Source: Bdellovibrio sp. CG22_combo_CG10-13_8_21_14_all_39_27
GTDB taxonomy: Bacteria > Bdellovibrionota > Bacteriovoracia > Bacteriovoracales > Bacteriovoracaceae
Assembly (NCBI GenBank): GCA_002786715.1
Contig: PCTW01000043.1
Span: 124,628-172,290, forward strand
Direction: 5' to 3'
Length of the DNA: 47,663 nt
The notes below the pieces were generated by a model. That model was not told the DNA's origin. It made no database searches and saw only the letters and a list, made by a program, of their open reading frames with translations. Made by a program: the position numbers and the translations under genes. How positions within the stretch are numbered: position 1 is the first letter of the stretch; each line of letters opens with the position of its first letter. Shown in pieces: positions 1-8,889 of this stretch.

Positions 1-1803
1 TAAACAGCTTCTTGAAGTTACAATTCTTCCGAAGGACTCAAATGGCATTTCAGGAATCTCAAATGTTTTATTACTGTCTTGATTAACATTTATTTTTTGA
101 ACATAAGGTCTGCGCCCTGGAGATTCGACTCTCAAATAAAAATCTTTGCCATTTGGAACTTTAAATTCTTTAAGAATTGAAGGTTCGACCTCTCGGCCAC
201 TTACGTATACTTTCATTTGATGTTTTTCAAAATTAGGCAAACGTATCTTAACCATGGCGCGATTATTTTTTTCGCTTTCCATAAATTCTTTTAAATTCTT
301 TTGTTTTTCGTTTTCAGCTTTCTCTTCAACTGTTAAAACTTTTTTAGTTGTATCGGCTGGCTCACGCAAGGGTGCTTTTTCTGTAACATGATTATAACCA
401 AAATACCCACCACCGAGGATCAGAAGTGCCACGGCTGCTGCTTTTACCTTAGATTTAGGTTTATCAACTCTTCTTACAGTACTGGATTCAGTCCATGAAT
501 TATCTTTTGATCTCCCACCAGCTCGTGCGCGGCTAGCAGTAGCTCCCATAACTTTTTTAGGTGCTAATGCTCCTAATTCAATTCCATCAGAGCCTTTACT
601 GTCAACACTATCGGCCATATCTTTTTCAATTTGATTTTTGGCATTATTCTTACGAGTTATTGAACGGCGCTGACTTGGTTTAGTGTCTTCACCTTCAAAG
701 CCAAAATCAATCACTTGCTCTTGAGACTTTCTCTTGGGCTCATCACTTGTATAAGCAAGTGGAGCTTCTTGGGCTGCTGGTCTACTCCCACCTTCAACTT
801 CTTCTTTGAGTTCTTCCAAAAAGGGACGAACATCAATCTTTCCAAACTCAAACATTTTTTCGCGATCTTTTTTTAGATCATCTTTAAAAAGCTCTTTGGC
901 AAAATAGTTTAAATCGGAAGAGTTAAAATCTGGAAAATTACTATAGAGAAATTTAATCAGGGCACGATTAAGCTCTTCCATGTCCTTAAATCGCTTATTG
1001 CGATCTTTTGATAAAGCACGAAGAACAATTTGATCGAGCTCTTTTGATACATTGGGATTGATTGATGAAGGAGGCGGAACTCGACATTCTTGAATCTTCT
1101 TCAAAACCGCCAAATCATTAGGTGCTTTAAACAGCTTTCTTGAACAGAGCATTTCCCAAAGTGTAATACCTACGGCAAATTGATCATAACGATGATCAAG
1201 CTCCATTCCTTCTAAATACTCTGGTGCGAGATAAGAAAGTTTACCTTTAATTGTCCCTGCTTGAGTTGCTTCTGAGTTTGTTTCGGCTTTAGCGATACCA
1301 AAGTCAATAACCTTAATCGCTCCATCATAAGTGAGCATCAGGTTATGGGGTGAAATGTCTCTGTGGACAATTTTCGTTTTCTTACCAGTCAGCTTATCTG
1401 TGTAATTGTGAGCATAGTGAAGCCCTTGACATGCTTGCGTCACGATATACACAGAAATTTCGACAGGAAAGACAAACTTCTTTTCTTTTAATTTTTCTAA
1501 ATATTCTTTGAGGTTTTTACCATCACAATATTCCATGGCAACAAAGAGCTGACCATTGTGAATACCATAATCATAAGTCTGAACGATGTTCGGATGAAGA
1601 AGACCAAATGTAAGCTTGATTTCATCCATAAACATTTTCTTAAAATTTTCATCTTGAGAATATTGAGGCTGGACCATCTTAATGGCCACAATCTTATCCG
1701 CTTGCTCACCTAGGAATCTAGCACGACAAATTTTTGCCATACCACCATCAACAAGATGGTCTAAAATGAGGTAGCGTCCAAATCTTTCTCTTTTATCTGA
1801 CAT
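1..1803 (-). CDS. Membrane Ser/Thr protein kinase (partial at window edge)
   Basis: Eukaryotic-type (Hanks) kinase, open over 601 codons and cut by the left window edge, so its C-terminus is missing. Visible are the glycine-rich loop (VDGGMAK, residues 18-24), the ATP-binding Lys (VAIK, K42), a helix-C Glu (E61), the catalytic loop HRDISPHN (147-154) and DFG (167-169). An acidic, low-complexity linker follows the kinase domain, then one predicted membrane helix (about 452-470). The last visible stretch resembles a PEGA-type extracytoplasmic beta domain. The start is ATG at 1803 with GGAGG 13 nt upstream. It is last in a minus-strand run with the thioredoxin, lipoprotein, hydrolase-like and PilZ genes. 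Kinase assignment is firm; substrate and signal are unknown. Confidence 0.9.
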   Translation of the reverse strand, partial: MSDKRERFGRYLILDHLVDGGMAKICRARFLGEQADKIVAIKMVQPQYSQDENFKKMFMDEIKLTFGLLHPNIVQTYDYGIHNGQLFVAMEYCDGKNLKEYLEKLKEKKFVFPVEISVYIVTQACQGLHYAHNYTDKLTGKKTKIVHRDISPHNLMLTYDGAIKVIDFGIAKAETNSEATQAGTIKGKLSYLAPEYLEGMELDHRYDQFAVGITLWEMLCSRKLFKAPNDLAVLKKIQECRVPPPSSINPNVSKELDQIVLRALSKDRNKRFKDMEELNRALIKFLYSNFPDFNSSDLNYFAKELFKDDLKKDREKMFEFGKIDVRPFLEELKEEVEGGSRPAAQEAPLAYTSDEPKRKSQEQVIDFGFEGEDTKPSQRRSITRKNNAKNQIEKDMADSVDSKGSDGIELGALAPKKVMGATASRARAGGRSKDNSWTESSTVRRVDKPKSKVKAAAVALLILGGGYFGYNHVTEKAPLREPADTTKKVLTVEEKAENEKQKNLKEFMESEKNNRAMVKIRLPNFEKHQMKVYVSGREVEPSILKEFKVPNGKDFYLRVESPGRRPYVQKINVNQDSNKTFEIPEMPFESFGRIVTSRSCL

Positions 1804-1893
1804 AACCGAACAAATGCCTCCATTATCACTAATGTTTATCGGTTCAAAACGAAGTATTCTTTAAAAGAAAGATGAAATAGCTGATAAAAAAAA

Positions 1894-2322
1894 TCAAATG
1901 ATTGAAATTATTAAAATATAAAGCAAGACGACCCCAAGAATTCCCCACAAATAGAACGAAGTTTTCTCTTCTTTTTGGATCTTAAACTCTCCCGTTTCTC
2001 TCATATGAGGGTCATTAATATTTTCAGCGACATAGAGAAGCTCTGCCAGCTTAGTCACTCCCGTAAATGTGTAAATGATTTCTCGGCCTTCGCAGAATGC
2101 ACTAAAGGGAACTCCTCTCACATTGAACATATCAGCAATCTCAGGCGAGGCCATTGTATCAACTTCAAAAACGTTGAAGTCTGTTCGCTGTTGCTCAAAG
2201 GCTTCAAAAACCGGTTTCATTGTGTGACAAGGGCCGCAAGTGGGTGAGAAAAATTTTATCAGGTAAGGACCTGAGATCTTATTAATTTCTTGATCAAAAT
2301 TTTCGATTGTGAGCCTAAGCAT
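1894..2322 (-). CDS. Thioredoxin-fold protein with C-terminal membrane anchor
   Basis: A 142-residue thioredoxin-like protein. The redox motif CGPC is at residues 29-32, in the usual context after a central strand (LIKFFSPTCGPC), and the cis-Pro region (VRGVPF) lies near residue 72. Unlike soluble TrxA (about 105 residues) it ends in a hydrophobic segment (about 122-142), suggesting a tail-anchored protein. There is no N-terminal signal peptide, so the Trx domain is probably cytoplasmic. The start lies 2 nt after the upstream lipoprotein stop and has no clear Shine-Dalgarno, suggesting translational coupling. Disulfide-reductase activity is inferred from the motif; the partner is unknown. Confidence 0.85.
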   Translation of the reverse strand: MLRLTIENFDQEINKISGPYLIKFFSPTCGPCHTMKPVFEAFEQQRTDFNVFEVDTMASPEIADMFNVRGVPFSAFCEGREIIYTFTGVTKLAELLYVAENINDPHMRETGEFKIQKEEKTSFYLWGILGVVLLYILIISII

Positions 2323-2324
2323 AA

Positions 2325-2846
2325 TTAATGAAGAACAACTTCGTTAAAGCCTGGAAAAGAAATTCTTAAATCGGAATCGAGACTTGTTCCTTTTCTGCAA
2401 AATCCATGAACTTTATGAAGAGAAAGTGAGAGATATTCGTAATCAGGATGAAGCTTTAAGTTTTGACCAAACTCTTCAAGAGCAAACTCTTCATATCCAG
2501 CTTTACTCATTTGTTCTTTGAACATTGAATACGAAATTCGCTTGGCATCGAGATGATAACTCACAACAAGAAGAGCTTCACTACAACTATTAATTGATTC
2601 TTTCTCGCTCTCCGAATACCACTGCGCAAAAGGACTTTGAAGATCAATTTTTTGATAGAGAACATCAAAGAGAAGAGTGAATTCTTTGTACCAAGATTTT
2701 CTCTCAAAAGTTAAAGGATCAGACCATTTTTGAGTTTTAAAAACCCCACCCTTTAAAACAAGATCACCCGATGAAATCATGTTCTTTGTTTGAGACGAAC
2801 AGGAAATCAAAAGTAAGCTTATAATACTATAGAGACAAATTCTCAT
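2325..2846 (-). CDS. Predicted lipoprotein of unknown function
   Basis: A 173-residue protein with a short N-terminal hydrophobic stretch ending in a lipobox (LLIS-C, Cys16), so it is probably lipidated and sorted to the periplasmic face of a membrane. I recognise no domain in the rest; it is charged and probably helical. The ATG at 2846 has a good AAAGGA Shine-Dalgarno and overlaps the end of the hydrolase-like gene by 20 bp, so the two are co-transcribed and probably translationally coupled. Confidence 0.75.
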   Translation of the reverse strand: MRICLYSIISLLLISCSSQTKNMISSGDLVLKGGVFKTQKWSDPLTFERKSWYKEFTLLFDVLYQKIDLQSPFAQWYSESEKESINSCSEALLVVSYHLDAKRISYSMFKEQMSKAGYEEFALEEFGQNLKLHPDYEYLSLSLHKVHGFCRKGTSLDSDLRISFPGFNEVVLH

Positions 2847-3711
2847 GGTTTTTTCCTTTTATCCAATCATAGAGCTGATCAAGAGAATCGTCATGGCAAA
2901 TATCGTTAAAAAGATCGTGCTCGCCATCTTGATAAGTTTTTGTGAATGAATTTCCTTCCATCAACCCTTTCGCAAAGAGTTTAGTTGTTTCTGAGTCTGC
3001 AATTTGATCTTTATTACCTATCAAGAGCATACAAGGAATATTGATATAATAAACTTCTTGGCGGACATGATGAGATATTCTTAAAATTTCTTGATAAAGA
3101 CCATACGTTATTCTCTTCCCGATAAGAGGATCTTTCGCAAATATTTCGCTCTTTTGCGGATTATGTGTGAGCATTCGAGCTTCAAAATCGATTGGCATGA
3201 AAACCTTTCCGAAAGCTCCTGCGATGTGCTCCATCATAGTTCTTCCAAATATTGGTGGTTCCATTTTTAATCTCAAAAGAGGATTAGAAAGAATCATATG
3301 AGATGGAATTGCCTTGAGACGTTGAAAATGGTTTTGAACGATTCGCAATGAAACTAATCCTCCTAAACCTTGCCCCAGCAAAACAACATGATCTTGGTCG
3401 CTGGTTAATTGATTAAGTACTTCAATCGTATCTAAGCAATAATCATCAAATGAAGAACAGGTAAAACGATTACCAGTCGAGAGACCATGGCCTCTCAAAT
3501 CAATCCATATGATCTGACTGTCTTTACCAAATTTCTTATAAAGTGAGGTTCCTAATTCTATGTAGCAACGGTGATAATCCAAAAGGTCATGCAAGATTAC
3601 AATCTTGGTTTTGGCCTCTTGAGGTCCTAGTGTTTTTGCAAAGAGAGTGACTCTTTTTGAGCCTTCAATTTGAAATTGAGTAAATGGAAATTCAGTTGAA
3701 AAAGTATCCAT
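2827..3711 (-). CDS. Alpha/beta-hydrolase fold protein lacking the nucleophile serine
   Basis: A 294-residue protein of the monoacylglycerol-lipase/lysophospholipase branch (Hydrolase_4) by its overall pattern: DLRGHGLSTG (71-80) after strand 4, an acid loop with Asp235 (IGNKDQIAD) and His265 in DGEHDLFND. The nucleophile elbow, normally G-x-S-x-G, reads G-Q-G-L-G (113-117), so Gly115 replaces the catalytic Ser. It is probably not a conventional Ser hydrolase, although the Asp/His pair remains. The start overlaps no neighbour but lies 1 nt from the PilZ gene's stop, and its end overlaps the lipoprotein gene. Fold assignment is good; activity is doubtful. Confidence 0.8.
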   Translation of the reverse strand: MDTFSTEFPFTQFQIEGSKRVTLFAKTLGPQEAKTKIVILHDLLDYHRCYIELGTSLYKKFGKDSQIIWIDLRGHGLSTGNRFTCSSFDDYCLDTIEVLNQLTSDQDHVVLLGQGLGGLVSLRIVQNHFQRLKAIPSHMILSNPLLRLKMEPPIFGRTMMEHIAGAFGKVFMPIDFEARMLTHNPQKSEIFAKDPLIGKRITYGLYQEILRISHHVRQEVYYINIPCMLLIGNKDQIADSETTKLFAKGLMEGNSFTKTYQDGEHDLFNDICHDDSLDQLYDWIKGKNHENLSL

Positions 3712-3712
3712 T

Positions 3713-4528
3713 TCAATTTTGTTCTAAATAATTTCGAATAGCTTGATTGGCCTCATTATCGATTTGATCAAAACGAATAGAAAAACCTTGATTCCCCTCG
3801 AGGACTCTCACAATTTTTCCTGTCGCAACAAAGCAATACTCAGAGTTATCCGGGTGGACATTCATTTTAATTTGCTCACCTACTCTTGCCGGAAATTGAG
3901 AAACGAGAATCTGCATTCCACCGACTGAAATATCGCGCGCAATCCCTTCATAGAACTCGCTGTTATCGTGAAAAAAGAGCCTTGTCACAAAAGGTTTTCG
4001 AGTGTGAATGCGACGATCTTTTTCTTCAATTGTGGGTGGAACTTCAGTCGTAATGCGAGGGAAAATAGGAAGTTCAGCTAAGAACATCCAGTTATCCATT
4101 CCAGGAACAAAGGCAAAAGTTTTTCCATTGATACGTGCCTCTTCATAAGCTCGAGAGAGTTGAGTAATTGAAAAAGGGCCATACTCAACTTCATCTCCTC
4201 CTCGATCATAACCTACTTTTATCATGACAATTTGATCGTCATCTTTGATGCGATTCCAATCCACAACTTTTTTAGGAGCAGAACTTTCATTCATCACAGG
4301 AATAGATGAAATATCTTTTTCAACTTTCGGACTTGCAGCAGGGGCTGGCTGACTTGTCATTGATTTAAACTCATCAACTTCTTGAAGTTTTTTCCAATTA
4401 TCAAAACCTTTTTTCCAAATATAAGTATCTGATTTAATTTTTCCAGATTGAATAAAGCCCTTGAACTCTTCTTCATCAACAGGTCCAACTCGTTGATTAT
4501 CTTCCACGTAGTACCAATTGGCGCTCAT
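3713..4528 (-). CDS. GYF_2 and PilZ domain protein (predicted c-di-GMP receptor)
   Basis: A 271-residue cytoplasmic protein with an N-terminal GYF_2 (DUF4339) domain (about 4-52: WYYVEDNQRVGP, then W-x-KG-x-x-x-W), a second GYF-like copy (about 112-155, EVEYGPFS to GMDNWMFL) and a C-terminal PilZ domain (about 168-271). The PilZ domain carries both c-di-GMP-binding elements: an Arg cluster RRIHTR (172-177) and D-x-S-x-x-G (DISVGG, 199-204). It is therefore predicted to bind c-di-GMP and relay the signal through the GYF-like modules. The ATG at 4528 has a strong AGGAGG. It is first in a minus-strand operon ending in the Ser/Thr kinase. Confidence 0.88.
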   Translation of the reverse strand: MSANWYYVEDNQRVGPVDEEEFKGFIQSGKIKSDTYIWKKGFDNWKKLQEVDEFKSMTSQPAPAASPKVEKDISSIPVMNESSAPKKVVDWNRIKDDDQIVMIKVGYDRGGDEVEYGPFSITQLSRAYEEARINGKTFAFVPGMDNWMFLAELPIFPRITTEVPPTIEEKDRRIHTRKPFVTRLFFHDNSEFYEGIARDISVGGMQILVSQFPARVGEQIKMNVHPDNSEYCFVATGKIVRVLEGNQGFSIRFDQIDNEANQAIRNYLEQN

Positions 4529-4699
4529 GAGATCCTCCTCTCCTAATAACAGCTTATTCTATTTTAACCCCTTGAAATATCAGGGGAAGAGGGGCAAATC
4601 TATCCGCTCTCCTATAAAGAGGGGTCTTCTATTAAGGCTTTCTTAACTTTTTCCGATAAGAGGTTGAGTTGAATTGTACTGTATCGTGAGGAGTTTACC

Positions 4700-6244
4700 T
4701 TGAAAGTGCTATTTCCACCGGTTCTTATCATTCTGGCCCTCTTCTTGAGCTCCTGCGGAAAGGAGCAGTTTAGTACCAGTCGAAAAGTTGAGACGACTTC
4801 AACTTCTCCTATTCAATTAAATTCAAGTAAGGCATGCTCTTCCTTCACTCTGATTAAGCCTCAGGTGGATTTTTTATTTCTCTGGGATAATTCGAGTTCT
4901 ACAACGTTTATCAACAACTCAACTAAAACTGCTTTAAATAATACGATTGATTCAATTTCATCCCGTTTTGATTATCACATTTTACTCGCCCCTCTCGTTG
5001 GCAGTGGAAATGGTGATGCAAAATTTGTTTCAGAAACACCAGTAGGCTTAGGTTCAGCTGCCCTTGGAATGAAGATTGATCGCTCTCAGGCGGCTAACTC
5101 TCTCAACTTTTCCTCTGTTCAAGGGACGCTTGAAAGTGGAGTTGAGCGCGTGCGTGAACTTCTATCACTCAATTCAAGCAATGGTGTTTTCCGTCAAAAT
5201 GCTTACACCGTTGTGGTTGTCATGAGTAACGAAGATGATAATTCATGGATTAATGGAGCCTATCCAACTTCTTATGATCGCGATCAATACGTAAAAACAA
5301 AGCTTCACCAAATTTTATGTCTCCGTGGAAATTATTATCCAGCGGCTGGTATGGGAGCTTGTTCAGGACCATCTCTAAATAGTCTTCAAATGAGATTTAT
5401 CTCTCTCGTTGCTAAATCGGATAAGTGTGGTGGCAGTCAGCCAACTTGGGATCAAAACCGCGTCTACAAAGAGATGTCTTCGAAAATTTACACCTCTTCT
5501 TATAGTAATGGAACTTTAATGCCAACTGATCAAGGAAATCCTGCTCCAGATCCAGATGGAATTGTTCCTTTTGATACTTATGATATTTGTAACAGTGACT
5601 TTACTCACCTCTTCGATGGCGTGAATAGTTCAATTCAAGATACTTTGATTAAGCATAAGTATGATTACTGGCCAGTGGCCACGTCTTCGGCTTCGGCGAT
5701 TGATCCAAATGAAGTGAAAGTATTTAAAGATGGAGTTGAACAAAGTCGTTTAAATGAACCAGTTGTTGGAGCTCAAAACGGTTTCAGTTTTACAAACATG
5801 GTTCAAACTCAAGATACTAGATATGAGCCATCACCGGGAGAGCCATTCACGGGTTACCTCGTTCGTCTCTATGGAAACGCCCGTGTGACATATCCAGAGT
5901 GTATGACAGTCACGACTCAAACCCCCAAAGAGTATTATGGTTATATTGCTCTTCAAGCAAAACCAGCTGAGTCAACGATCACTCTCAAAATTAATGGCAT
6001 TTCTATTCCACAAAGCGCGACTAACGGTTGGCAACTCGTCAAATCTGGCGGACAACCTCTGTACTTTAGTTCCAAGAACATAAAGATCACTGGCCCCGGT
6101 CAGTTCTGTCCAAGTTCTTCGACAACTTACTGTGCAGGCTCACCAGCCGATCTTAAGTCAGGTTATATGATTCAATTAATGGGTAATGCTGTTTATTCGA
6201 ATGGTGCTGCAATTGAATTGAATTATCTACCAGCTGCAAATTAA
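4700..6244 (+). CDS. VWA-like surface lipoprotein
   Basis: A 514-residue predicted lipoprotein: signal sequence with lipobox LSS-C (Cys19), then from about residue 55 a von Willebrand factor A-like segment. Strand 1 ends in D-N-S-S-S (63-67), matching the MIDAS consensus DxSxS, and a later strand reads VVVVMSNEDDNSW. Many Cys, Ser, Asn and Gly residues fit an exported protein. The C-terminal half (from about 340) looks beta-rich and unassigned. The start is TTG, chosen because GTGAGGAG lies 6 nt upstream and the signal peptide begins there. The gene is monocistronic, and its stop overlaps the convergent cNMP gene by 4 bp. Role unknown; adhesion or metal-dependent ligand binding is possible. 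Confidence 0.8.
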   Translation: MKVLFPPVLIILALFLSSCGKEQFSTSRKVETTSTSPIQLNSSKACSSFTLIKPQVDFLFLWDNSSSTTFINNSTKTALNNTIDSISSRFDYHILLAPLVGSGNGDAKFVSETPVGLGSAALGMKIDRSQAANSLNFSSVQGTLESGVERVRELLSLNSSNGVFRQNAYTVVVVMSNEDDNSWINGAYPTSYDRDQYVKTKLHQILCLRGNYYPAAGMGACSGPSLNSLQMRFISLVAKSDKCGGSQPTWDQNRVYKEMSSKIYTSSYSNGTLMPTDQGNPAPDPDGIVPFDTYDICNSDFTHLFDGVNSSIQDTLIKHKYDYWPVATSSASAIDPNEVKVFKDGVEQSRLNEPVVGAQNGFSFTNMVQTQDTRYEPSPGEPFTGYLVRLYGNARVTYPECMTVTTQTPKEYYGYIALQAKPAESTITLKINGISIPQSATNGWQLVKSGGQPLYFSSKNIKITGPGQFCPSSSTTYCAGSPADLKSGYMIQLMGNAVYSNGAAIELNYLPAAN

Positions 6245-7314
6245 TACTTAGGACTGCCGCCACCAGCTTTAGACTCATTTACTTTTTGAATGGCATTCAA
6301 GAGCTTAATTGAAGGATAAACTTTTTTAAGCTTATCAAATTGAACATGACACGTGAGCTTGTTACCTGTACCAACGATAATATCACCACAAAGACCTGCA
6401 TCAATAGCATCTTTTAGATTCTCTTCAATGATATCTATCTTCTTGGCCTTAAATTCAGCCATAATTGTTGAAATATCAGCTTCAGATTCGGGATTGGTCT
6501 CACCTTTGAGAGTCAATTGATCAATAATCTTTTTTAAAAAGGTTTCACATTTCAAAGAGATTCGAAGCTTTTTTGAATCTTCGGTTGTTCTTTGAGTATT
6601 AAAGAAAACGACGATACTGCGATAACGATCGAGATCTGCGACTTTGATAATTTTTGGTAAGCCATCATCATCATTACCTATCTCCATATACTTTTCTTCA
6701 ATCAAAACTCGTTGCATTTCTTCCCATTTAATTTCAGCGACGTTAAAAACATCGAAAAGATAGAAGCGCAATTTGTTCATATGAATTTGATGAATCCCGT
6801 CTTTAAAATCTCCATGAGTTTTTAAAACAAGATACAACACTGACATAATTTTTATAACGTCAGCAGTATGAAAGAAAACATAATCTGCTACTTTTCCACC
6901 AGCACCGTAGCCAACAGAGTTACTTTCTAATTCCTTCACGCGATCATTCGTTTTTCTCAAACGCTCAGCAAGGGTGTTGATAATAGTTTTAAACCAAGGA
7001 TTCAAACCAGACATGGTTTTTTCGAAAGCAACAAAAGAGATCTCAATGATTTCTACGCTAGTGATCGCTGCGGCTGAACAGCTACGACGACGTGACTTTT
7101 CATCAAAGTACGCCATCTCTCCAATAACTTCGCCAGAACGTAAAATGGCCAGCTCAACGAAACCTTTTCCTTTCGGAATAAAGAGTCTGACCTGGCCTTT
7201 TTGAATAATATAAAGAGAACTTGCAGGATCATTTTGATTGAACAAAACCTCGCCAGCGGGCATGGATCTAATTCCAGATTTTTTCTGTGCCCCTTGCTGA
7301 GAAACTCCTGTCAT
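6241..7314 (-). CDS. Cyclic-nucleotide-binding domain protein with a long C-terminal region
   Basis: A 357-residue protein with an N-terminal cNMP-binding (CRP-like) beta-roll at about 12-110: the GEVLFNQNDPASSLYIIQKG entry strands, then GEVIGEMAYFDEKSRRRS in the phosphate-binding-cassette position. No helix-turn-helix of CRP/FNR type follows. Instead about 240 residues of alpha-rich sequence without a recognised domain make it much longer than a CRP regulator. The start is ATG at 7314, overlapping the thiolase stop as ATGA with GGAG upstream; a longer reading from 7362 would overlap the thiolase needlessly. The coupling suggests co-production with the thiolase. Ligand and output are unknown. 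Confidence 0.82.
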   Translation of the reverse strand: MTGVSQQGAQKKSGIRSMPAGEVLFNQNDPASSLYIIQKGQVRLFIPKGKGFVELAILRSGEVIGEMAYFDEKSRRRSCSAAAITSVEIIEISFVAFEKTMSGLNPWFKTIINTLAERLRKTNDRVKELESNSVGYGAGGKVADYVFFHTADVIKIMSVLYLVLKTHGDFKDGIHQIHMNKLRFYLFDVFNVAEIKWEEMQRVLIEEKYMEIGNDDDGLPKIIKVADLDRYRSIVVFFNTQRTTEDSKKLRISLKCETFLKKIIDQLTLKGETNPESEADISTIMAEFKAKKIDIIEENLKDAIDAGLCGDIIVGTGNKLTCHVQFDKLKKVYPSIKLLNAIQKVNESKAGGGSPKY

Positions 7315-8474
7315 CCCAATCGCTCCAATAGAATTGCTAATGCTTCTCCACCGCCGATGCAAATGGAAGCCATACCATAACGGGCCTTTTGATTTTTCAT
7401 GGCCGTCATTAATGTTACCACGATTCGAGTTCCTGAACAGCCGATAGGATGACCAAGTGAGACTCCACCGCCATAAATATTTACTTTCCGAGGATCTAAC
7501 TCAAGTTCTCTGATGGCCGCCATTGTTACCACAGCAAAAGCTTCGTTAATTTCATAAAGTTCGACATCTTTAGTCGACAAATTGGCCTTGGCAAAACACT
7601 TCTTCATGGCCTCAACTGGAGCTGTCGTAAACCAAGTTGGATTCTGAGCATGTGAACCTGTTGCAACAATTTTAAATTCAGCATTCTTCGCGTATTTTTC
7701 CCCACCCAAAATAACAGCAGCAGCACCATCATTAATTGTCGATGCATTGGCAGCGGTAATAGTTCCGCTTTTATCAAAGGCAGGACGAAGAGTTGGGATC
7801 TTATCAAATTTTGCTTTCATGATTCCATCATCTTCAGAAACGATGGTCTCACCTTTGCGATCTGTAATTGTTACTGGAACTATTTCTTGACTAAAAATTC
7901 CAGCTTTCATAGCAGCTTGTGCACGAGTGAACGATTCAATCGCAAAATTATCTTGCTCTTCTCTTGAAAATTTAAATTTAGAAGCACATTCTTCAGCGCA
8001 ATTTCCCATCGGACGATCAGTATAAACATCCCACAGGCCATCCCATTGCATAGAATCTTTCATTTCAGTCGCGCCAAAACGAGTCCCTGTGCGTGAATTC
8101 ATCAAAAGATGAGGAGCAAGAGACATATTTTCCATTCCACCAGCGACAACCAATTCATTGTCTCCAGCAAGAATTGATTGAACTCCCATGATGATGGTTT
8201 TCATTCCTGAACCACAAACCTTATTCACCGTACTCGCTGGTACAGATTCCGGAAGACCTGCAAAGATCGCTGCTTGTCGAGCAGGTGCTTGACCAACTCC
8301 AGCAGTAACCACGTTACCCATAAAAACTTCATCGACCTGATCGCCAGAAATTTTGGCCTTTTCAAGTGCCCCCTTGATTGCCGTTGCTCCTAATTTAGGT
8401 GCTGCGACTTGTGACAAAGGCCCCATAAAAGTACCACTTGGTGTACGTGCACCAGAGAGAATATAAACACTCAC
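7311..8474 (-). CDS. Acetyl-CoA C-acetyltransferase (thiolase)
   Basis: A 387-residue type II thiolase that condenses two acetyl-CoA to acetoacetyl-CoA or cleaves 3-ketoacyl-CoA. All catalytic residues are visible: nucleophile Cys87 (NKVCGSG), His342 (GGGVSLGHPIG) and Cys372 (SICIGGGEA). Length is normal for the family. The start is GTG at 8474 with AAGGAG 5-9 nt upstream. The stop overlaps the cNMP-domain gene as ATGA. With the acyl-CoA dehydrogenase, crotonase and 3-hydroxyacyl-CoA dehydrogenase encoded about 2-5 kb away it completes a butyryl-CoA to acetyl-CoA cycle. The exact chain-length preference cannot be read from the sequence. Confidence 0.95.
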   Translation of the reverse strand: MSVYILSGARTPSGTFMGPLSQVAAPKLGATAIKGALEKAKISGDQVDEVFMGNVVTAGVGQAPARQAAIFAGLPESVPASTVNKVCGSGMKTIIMGVQSILAGDNELVVAGGMENMSLAPHLLMNSRTGTRFGATEMKDSMQWDGLWDVYTDRPMGNCAEECASKFKFSREEQDNFAIESFTRAQAAMKAGIFSQEIVPVTITDRKGETIVSEDDGIMKAKFDKIPTLRPAFDKSGTITAANASTINDGAAAVILGGEKYAKNAEFKIVATGSHAQNPTWFTTAPVEAMKKCFAKANLSTKDVELYEINEAFAVVTMAAIRELELDPRKVNIYGGGVSLGHPIGCSGTRIVVTLMTAMKNQKARYGMASICIGGGEALAILLERLG

Positions 8475-8532
8475 AAAGACTCCTTTTCTTGGTCAATTTT
8501 GGCATTAATTTAACGCAAAAATGCTCTGAAAC

Positions 8533-8817
8533 CTATGAGCATTGGGCCATGCTGAGCTTCTGAATAAAGCGCAATTTCTGCTTAGTTTCGAGAATGAGCT
8601 TAAATCCAATAACGAGTTCACCTTCAGTAACTAAAGTATAATCGTAAGCTTCAAATTCACGATCTAGGGCAATTTGAAGCAGAGGAAGTTCCTCTAGCTT
8701 GAGTGGGGCTTCAAAAAATAAGATTTGGCCGTCAAAAGAATCTATTTTGGGGATGACATTGTTATAATGTCGCAGCAGCATTCTCATATTTGTTTGTGAC
8801 CATTTGACCTTACGCAT
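8533..8817 (-). CDS. Small conserved-looking protein of unknown function
   Basis: A 94-residue soluble protein, lysine- and leucine-rich, without signal peptide or recognised motif. I start it at ATG 8817 because AAGGAAG sits at good spacing upstream; a 110-residue version from 8865 has no Shine-Dalgarno. It is transcribed divergently from the gene at 8890 and lies 58 bp upstream of the thiolase gene. Function unknown. Confidence 0.6.
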   Translation of the reverse strand: MRKVKWSQTNMRMLLRHYNNVIPKIDSFDGQILFFEAPLKLEELPLLQIALDREFEAYDYTLVTEGELVIGFKLILETKQKLRFIQKLSMAQCS

Positions 8818-8889
8818 ATAAAACTTCCTTGAGCCTGAAGATAACTTAGTGTAAGTTTCGATCATAAGAGAATCAATGAGAGGTAGAAA

